A stretch of DNA of 64,000 bases from Bryopsis sp. KO-2023 (lineage: Eukaryota > Chlorophyta > Ulvophyceae > Bryopsidales > Bryopsidaceae): assembly GCA_030272585.1 (NCBI GenBank), contig BSYQ01000006.1:749001-813000 (forward strand), given 5' to 3'. The notes beneath the pieces were generated by a model. That model was not told where the DNA came from, did not search any database, and saw nothing but the letters and a program-made list of their open reading frames with translations. This document shows, in pieces, positions 57,997 to 64,000 of the stretch. The position numbers were made by a program, and so were the translations under genes. Position 1 is the first letter of the stretch; the number at the start of each line of letters is the position of its first letter.

Positions 57997-59752
57997 ATGG
58001 CGGCGACACCCCCACCCCTGCCTCCTACACCGTGGGCTGCCCCGCCCTCTACGAACATTCGGTTGCCTCCAAAGCTCGCGGGAAGGTCTTCTGTTCCGAG
58101 AAAGACGTCCAGGAAAACGCCACTGAAGGGACCATACGCCGTTCAGAGGTTCATGGAAATATTTCAGGATGCACGGATAGACGCGTCCCTGTTGACGTTT
58201 GTGAAAGATCTCGGGGCTGGCGCCTTTGCGAGGGTGAAGCTGTGCTACTTGCAGGACAGCAAGCAACCCAGCGGAAAAAAGTACGTCGCCGTGAAAGAGT
58301 TGAAGGAGGATTTTTTCGCGGAAGAAAAGGACGTGATCGGGTTTTTTCACGAGACACAGCTATTGCGCAAGCTGTCCCACCCGTCGATAGTATCTTTCAT
58401 TGGCGTATCGCATGGGGACCTGGACGGGAACGAGGACAACAAACTCGCAATATCCATTGTTCAGGAGCACATGAGTCTGGGGAGTCTCAAGGATATTATC
58501 GTGGAAGCTATGAAAAACCCCAAGAAGCCAGTGTATACCAAACGAGAGGCCTTGAAGTGGCTGTTGCAGGTGGCCAAGGGGTTGGAGTACATGCACGGCC
58601 TCAAGTCCCCCGTTATTCACCGAGACTTGAAAATCGAAAACATCTTACTGACGAAGGATCCCCAAACGGGAAAAACGGTCGCGAAGTTGGCTGACTTTGG
58701 GTTGAGCGCGATGGTCAAAAGGAAAGATCCAACCTTGCTCCCAAAACGCTCGACGATAGCGTCTTCCAACGCCATCTCTTCTGGGGGGACGTCGTCCAGG
58801 TACCACTCGAGCGGGGCATCGTCGTCGCGAAGTGTGAGTGGCACCATGAAACGCTTTGGTAGCAACTTGATAAAGAACCTGAGCGTGAGTCGCTTGCCAG
58901 AAGCATATGACGACCTGGAGTATGAAGGCGAAGAAAAGAGTGATGGATCGAGGTTCTTGGAAACCGAAAGCCACTTCAGGAGACAGCCTTCAGTGGTAAG
59001 CAATCCTCCATGTCCCAAACCATTTCACAATGAGAAATCTAGGTCTCCTCTGCAGGTTAATGTCTGGGATTCCGGAAATAACCACTTAGGCATTTCTACT
59101 ATCTCCATCAGGTCTGGATGTTTTGCGAAAGGAGGAGAGATCACATAGTTTTGATGCATTATAGTGAATGCGAATGTCTTTCTCGGTGTCGCGGTGGGCA
59201 GACACCAACATGATCATTCCATCGCGGCTAGGGAAAATGAGAGAGGGCTTGGAAAAGGCATGACATGAGACGCACGGCCGGTAAATATCGTTGCAAAATT
59301 TGGCGCAGCTCGACAGCAAGGCCAGCATTCAATGCATGCACAATCTCTCGAAGAAAACAGGGTCCCTTATGTACATGGCACCCGAAGTCTACCGAGGTCA
59401 AAAGTATAATCAATCGGTGGATGTTTTCTCGTTCGGGATGGTGTTCTACGAGCTGATGCGGGTGTATCTGCTCCTCTGCTTCGTATGCCTGGAGGGCACT
59501 CTGGATGAGGTTGAGATCTACACAGAGACAGTGGCCGAAGGATTCAGGCCACCCATCCCGAAAGTGTGGCCACTTGAGGTCAAGTCTTTGATCAGGGCGT
59601 GTTGGGCTGCACTGCCAGCAAATCGTCCGACAATGAAGGAGGTGGTCCAGAAACTGGAAGGACTATGTAACAATCCAGACATTTTTGTCAATGATGAATT
59701 TGAGGCACCACAAGATAATGCCTCGTGTGGGTGTGGATGCTCAATTCAGTGA
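57997..59752 (+). CDS. Protein kinase with long activation-segment insert and CaaX-like C-terminus
   Basis: Two exons (57997-58995, 59309-59752) give 480 residues. Kinase elements in order: Gly-loop GAGAFARV (73-80), VAVK with Lys100, alpha-C Glu119 in HETQLLRKLSHP, HRDLKIENILL (His208-Asp210, Asn215), DFG (233-235), MAPEVYRG (about 356-363), DVFSFGMVFYEL, and the Arg of LPANRPTMKEVV. All catalytic residues are present, so it should be active. The pattern (LADFGLSA, DVFSFGMV, RPTM) fits the TKL or a related Ser/Thr group. Between DFG and APE there are about 120 residues instead of 20-35: a Ser-rich stretch and an acidic stretch, split by the only intron. The N-terminus is Pro- and Arg-rich. 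The protein ends in CGCGCSIQ, a plausible farnesylation box (CSIQ) with neighbouring Cys for palmitoylation, which suggests membrane anchoring. Confidence 0.85.
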
Positions 59753-61005
59753 GTACGTCTACTAAATCCAATGGGATTTTGAGTTTGCAGTTGAGGGCGT
59801 TAATTCAAGTGATGAGACCGAGATCTTTTTTACACTTCAATTTACATAAAGAAAAAACAGTAGATGAGGAATGAATGGATGATGGTTTGTCAGCTACATG
59901 TGTGCACGTATTTATTTGAACTAGTCTTGGTATGCTTGTTGGTTTCTGTTTCGAGATTTAGAGATGGAAGGCGTCTTTGTGGTAATTTCCGTGAGATATT
60001 TGAAATGGGGTTCCTGTACGGGCAAGGCCGCTGTGAAAAAGTAGTTGGGTGTGAGCTTGATCTTTAATAAACTATTGGGACGCGCTGGTTTTCTTGAGCA
60101 GAACTCGCTGCTGATTTTCCTTGAGCAGTCAAGCTCTATATTTCCTGTGCTTCCTGGGGGTTGAGTGGTATTTTTGTGAATACCTGCTATTCAATGTAGG
60201 AGGAATTTCCTCCGAGGGGATGATATTCCTCTAAATGATTTGTTGATTTTATCTAGTGGGGTTTGAGGTTTCAGCAATGGTCAAGACAAGGTGAAATGAG
60301 GCGGAGAGAGGAGGTGTTTGGGGCTTCCAAACCATATTTTTGTGATTTATTACCTTGGATGACTTGGCCTGAAATGGGAACTTGGAGACTCAAGCTTCAA
60401 TGTATATTGTATTGCAATCATTTGAAAGCAAATGTTTGATATTTTCTGTGCATGGCCATTTGAGCTGATCCACGGTTTTCATCGTTTTTTTCTTTTTGAT
60501 TTACAACTGCCCTGTGGGCCCTGACCGTTCCTCGGTAATGAACCGGAATATTCATAACCGATTGTGGAAAGTCTTCAGAATGTACTGTCTGGGGATTAGT
60601 ATCCTGTCAGGGAGCTCTGCGTATTCGTGAAGTTTGGATCGCAACCGCTTCTTGCAGTCCTGGTTGTGGGTCTCGAATTGTTGACCAGTCTGACCCCAAA
60701 AGAACCGTGTCCAAGACGTCGAAGTTGGGAACACCCCAGCGAGATTAGCTATTTTGCACCTCCCCAAATCCACAACCTGTAAGATGCACCCAGAATGAGA
60801 CATCTATTGAGATTATCGATCTTGCTCATGCATATCGTGTGTTTGGCAATGCAAAGCGCTGTTTCAGCCATTTTTTACGATTCCCCATAGGTTTCAGGGT
60901 GCTCGCTGTCACCCGACTGAGTAAATTACAAGCTTTTCATTGCACAAGCCAACATTGTCTTGCATTCCCCAGGTGTGAGCCCCCAGAGGTGAGAACGGCG
61001 ACTCT
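59753..61005. other. Intergenic, no gene seen
   Basis: No gene supported. A minus-strand frame at 60803-60552 is open for 83 residues, ends with a charged segment and has no recognisable family. The stretch before 61006 is presumed promoter of the CFAP45 gene. Confidence 0.5.
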
Positions 61006-63339
61006 ATGACGCTCTCAGCCGAGCGGCCAGCTTCAAATGGTAGCAAGGCCTCCCAAAGATCCAAAACTGGCAGCTGTGGGTACGTGGGTACGTGTGCTTG
61101 TGGGTCGCAGCTTTAGTTGTTTTCGATCGAATTGGCGGCCGGTGATGGCGAGTCTTGAAGTGGCCACGACTCTGTGGTTTTTAGGTATCGCACCTCCAGC
61201 AAGAAGAGTTTTGTGGACGAATCCTTGTTTGGAAACGAGAAGAGGAGCACCAAATGCAAGGTGGGGCTCAGCTCCTTGTGATCAGTATTATCGACTCCTT
61301 AATCCCCACCAACAAATAAAAGGGGCACGCGCAAAATCATTGCTGAAAACAAACAGATACTATGCAGATACTTAGTTGACAGTCTTTTTTCGCCTTTTCC
61401 AGGCCACAGTTCCCGAATCCACCAGCAAAACTTCACTCCAAGCGAATCACAGTCATGCAGTGACGACATTAAGCCGCCAACAGCTCACGAAAATGCTGGA
61501 ACCTTCTCCAGTGATGTCTATCGAGCAAGTCCAAAGGCTAAAGCAGGAGAGAGAGGAGCAGCTGCGAGAGACACGCGCACGAGCTCAAGAGAGGAAGGAG
61601 AAAATGCTTAAGGTCGAGAACCATCACTTGGGTTGGGCCTTTTGGACTCGCAATCCACGCTTTTACAATTGCACAATACAATACACGATTGAGTTTGTGA
61701 GTTGAAGACTCACTTGGTAAAACTGATCTTTTGGTACAGATGGAGGAAGAACGCAAGAAGCACGTCCCAAAAACAGAGACTGAGATGATCAAGCAAGACA
61801 ACGACTCCGGTAAAGCCCAAGGCGTGATGCAGTGAGAGAACTGGCCAAAAGGCTTAAAATTGTGGCTGAAAGTTTCGTGTTTATTTTAGCCACCTTGTCT
61901 CGCGCGAAACATCTTCTGGAGGAGGAGCTTGACGATGTCAAAAACATGAATCAAATGATTCTGTACTCCAAGTGTGTTACAATCCGAGATGCCCAAATCG
62001 AGGAGAAGAAGCATATGATGCTCGAGGCAGAAGAGAGTGACCGGAAGCTTGATCTTATGATGGAAATTGAAAGACTCAAAGCATTGGAAAACTACGAGGT
62101 ATGTCCCAGAGAGTTTTGCTAGCTACACTTCCTACAACAAAGCGAAAAAAAATGGACTCTATTTTTAATATTTTTCCTGCATCCACTCAGATTGTAGAGG
62201 TTCAACGGGCAGAAGAGCGCCGAAGGGGGGCTGAAGTCCTGTCTCGGCAAATCGAAGAGCGAGCCAAAGAGCGTGTTAAGCAGGAGGAATTGAGGAACCG
62301 AGAGAGAATTCAAATGCTTAAGGTAGGTCCATGACAATATCATTTCTTTTCCTGTTAACAGAACGTAGAGAACTCCAGTAACAGCATCTTTCTTGGGTTT
62401 GGGATTCAGGAAATTGAGAGGCTGAAAGAGGAGGAGGTGCAAGTTCAAGTCAGGAAGAAAGAGGCGGCGGCTGCAATGATGGAAGATGTGGCACTTGCGA
62501 ATGCAGAGCAAGTTAGGCGGAAAGAGCTGATGAAAGTGAGAGAAAAAGAGGAGGAGGAAATGATCGCTGAGTACAAAAAGCGAAAGGATATCAAGGAACA
62601 GGTGAAGCTGCAAAGTCCTGCCGTGTGTTTTTTCGCTCATTCACAATGTACCTGACGCACTGCTACTTGGGCTCAGGCGGCGGCGGAAGAAAAGGAGCGA
62701 ATTGCTCGAGAGAAAGAGCTGGAGGTAGCCAGATTGAGAGCACAGCAAGAAAAGGCTGCAGATAAACAGGCGGAATTGGACGAGCTTCGTGCCCGCCGCT
62801 ATCAAGAGGCTAAAGAGCGTGAATGGCGTGCGCGTGAAGTGGCTTCCAAAGATAGACAAGAAGCCATTATGCTGGACCTGGGGAAAGCGAGAGCAGCACA
62901 AAAGGCTGCTAAAATCAGACAGCTCGCTGATATGGCTGGAGTGGAACAGAGAGAATTTCACAGGGTGTTGGAGGCAAACAGGAAAAAAGAGGACGAGGAA
63001 CTTCAGCAGGTGGGTCTTCCACAGCATGGTTAGTATGGCAATTGTCATTGTGGGGGATGCGATAGATATTTGATTTTTGTGCAACAGAGAGCCACCACTG
63101 TTGATGCGAATTTGAAGTACAAGGAAGAGCTCTTGGCTCAAATGGCGGCGAATGACCACAGACGATCCAAAGAGCGGCAGGAACAGCTGGAGGAAGGTCG
63201 ACAACTTTTGCAAGCCACGGCCAAAGAAAAAGCGCGCCTGGAGGCCATCAAGCAAAAGAAGCTCAAAGAGCTCGAGTCGGCTGGTGTTCCCGGCAAATAT
63301 ACTGCCGAGCTCCAAAGAAAGAAAGTTGGGAAGTGGTAG
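61006..63339 (+). CDS. CFAP45: CFAP45, ciliary microtubule inner protein
   Basis: Coiled-coil protein lining the lumen of axonemal doublet microtubules. Exons 61006-61079, 61185-61260, 61403-61612, 61740-61809, 61833-62098, 62191-62322, 62410-62601, 62677-63009 and 63088-63339 give 534 residues (human 551). Conserved blocks: YRTSSKKSFVDESLFGNE near the start (human has YRTKAVSSEVDESLFG), EEELDDVKNMNQMILYSKC with VTIRDAQI following (human EEELKDMSKIILNAKCHAIRDAQI), a long Glu/Arg/Lys coiled coil, and the end AIKQKKLKELESAGVPGKY (human IKRKKLEELRATGLPEKY). This strongly supports the identification and a motile flagellum. One junction is odd: exons 4 and 5 can only be joined in frame by removing 23 bases (61810-61832, gtaaag...atgcag) or by assuming a 1-base error. 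The stretch KIVAESFVFILATLS just after is too hydrophobic for this coil. Confidence 0.92.
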
Positions 63340-64000
63340 AAATTCTGGGGATGGTGGTGTGGTTCGATGTAATCCTTGTTTTTGCCTACTTTCGTGGGCG
63401 TCCAGTCTGCGCTTGGGGACCTGATCACAAAGATGGCCAACGAGTGTTGAGCTCAGCTTCCGCTGTTACCGGGTTCTACGCCGGGTTGTGACGAGGGGCT
63501 GGATGCAGTTCGAACAGTTCACTACAACGGTGGTGTCAAGTCAATCAGATTATCACCAAAGTCCAATGTCCCAGAATATATACCCCCAACACACCCAACA
63601 TCTGGGGTGTCCTAACCCTCTCAACCATAGATAACCACGTGACAATCATGCCCGTATCATGCGCACATTCTACACTGAAACACAATCCACCCACATTTGA
63701 ACTTGCCCGCAATGTTCGAATGTCTAGTCAAACTCTGAGCTCTGTCAAGCTTTCCCAGGAATCAACTTTCCCTCCATTCTGTAGAAACGTCATCTCAAAC
63801 AACAGTAGTTCAAGACTTCCAAACACCCTTGGTCTCAGCTCCTTCACTCATGGCCATACTGCCGTGTCCAAACGTTGCACCGCACTGCCGTGTCTCGGGC
63901 CTCACTCCTGGACCCCACCGTCGCTCGTCATGCCAACGCCACCGTACTACCACCATCTCTCGTCCCTCAGAGCTCTCCCAACGTCAAAAGCGTCAATAAT
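63340..64000. other. Downstream of CFAP45, no gene seen
   Basis: No coding features recognised. From about 63850 the sequence becomes CG-richer (ccgtgtctcgggcctcac), which may be the beginning of another gene outside the window. Confidence 0.4.

Noticed and set aside
60552-60803. Possible retroelement remnant on the minus strand
   Set aside because: Only 83 residues, and no reverse transcriptase, integrase or Gag motif could be recognised.
1-64000. Bacterial or organellar origin of the window
   Set aside because: Spliceosomal introns in nearly all genes, SWI/SNF, p24, CFAP45 and eEFSec are eukaryotic nuclear features.

Overview
This is nuclear DNA from an intron-rich, photosynthetic, flagellated single-celled eukaryote. 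Almost every gene is split by GT-AG introns of roughly 80-700 bp, and summed exon lengths restore an open frame in each complete model. Three genes point to a plastid: a Deg-type protease whose N-terminus reads as signal peptide, transit peptide and lumen-transfer signal in that order; a ferredoxin of the FdC2 type with a signal peptide; and a protein with the C-terminal domain of CHUP1. Two predicted signal peptides have Phe at or near the +1 position, as in complex plastids of red-algal origin, so a photosynthetic stramenopile or similar alga is my best guess. A chlorarachniophyte is not excluded. CFAP45 implies motile cilia and eEFSec implies selenoprotein synthesis.

Layout. 1-5224 (+): 3' part of a two-module D-lactate dehydrogenase running in frame into scrambled exons related to succinyl-CoA synthetase alpha. 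6508-7450 (-): truncated inverted pseudo-copy of the next gene. 8861-15372 (+): large secreted beta-helix protein with a Cys-rich region and multipass membrane domain (chlamydial Pmp-like). 17271-21423 (+): CHUP1-like protein. 22654-23786 (+): Ala-rich secreted protein. 25738-27005 (-): EamA/DMT transporter with one in-frame TGA. 27971-31178 (+): Deg protease. 32419-33085 (+): small secreted protein with a duplicated CX6C motif. 33194-33810: non-autonomous terminal-inverted-repeat element.

From 35 kb the window is denser. 35024-40979 (-): SWI3/SMARCC chromatin-remodelling subunit. 41533-45988 (-): PepN-type M1 aminopeptidase. 46969-50493 (+): selenocysteine-specific elongation factor. 50943-52228 (-): EEF1AKMT1-like methyltransferase. 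52841-54602 (+): FdC2-type ferredoxin. 55651-57149 (+): p24/TMED cargo receptor. 57997-59752 (+): protein kinase with a long activation-segment insert and a CaaX-like end. 61006-63339 (+): CFAP45.

The genes are mostly unrelated housekeeping and organelle genes, with no operon-like logic. Two head-to-head pairs (PepN/eEFSec and EEF1AKMT1/FdC2) may share promoters. The accessory part (1-35 kb) holds the duplications, decayed copies and repeats. All exon borders were deduced by reading splice sites, phase and remembered family conservation; no alignment or transcript was available.
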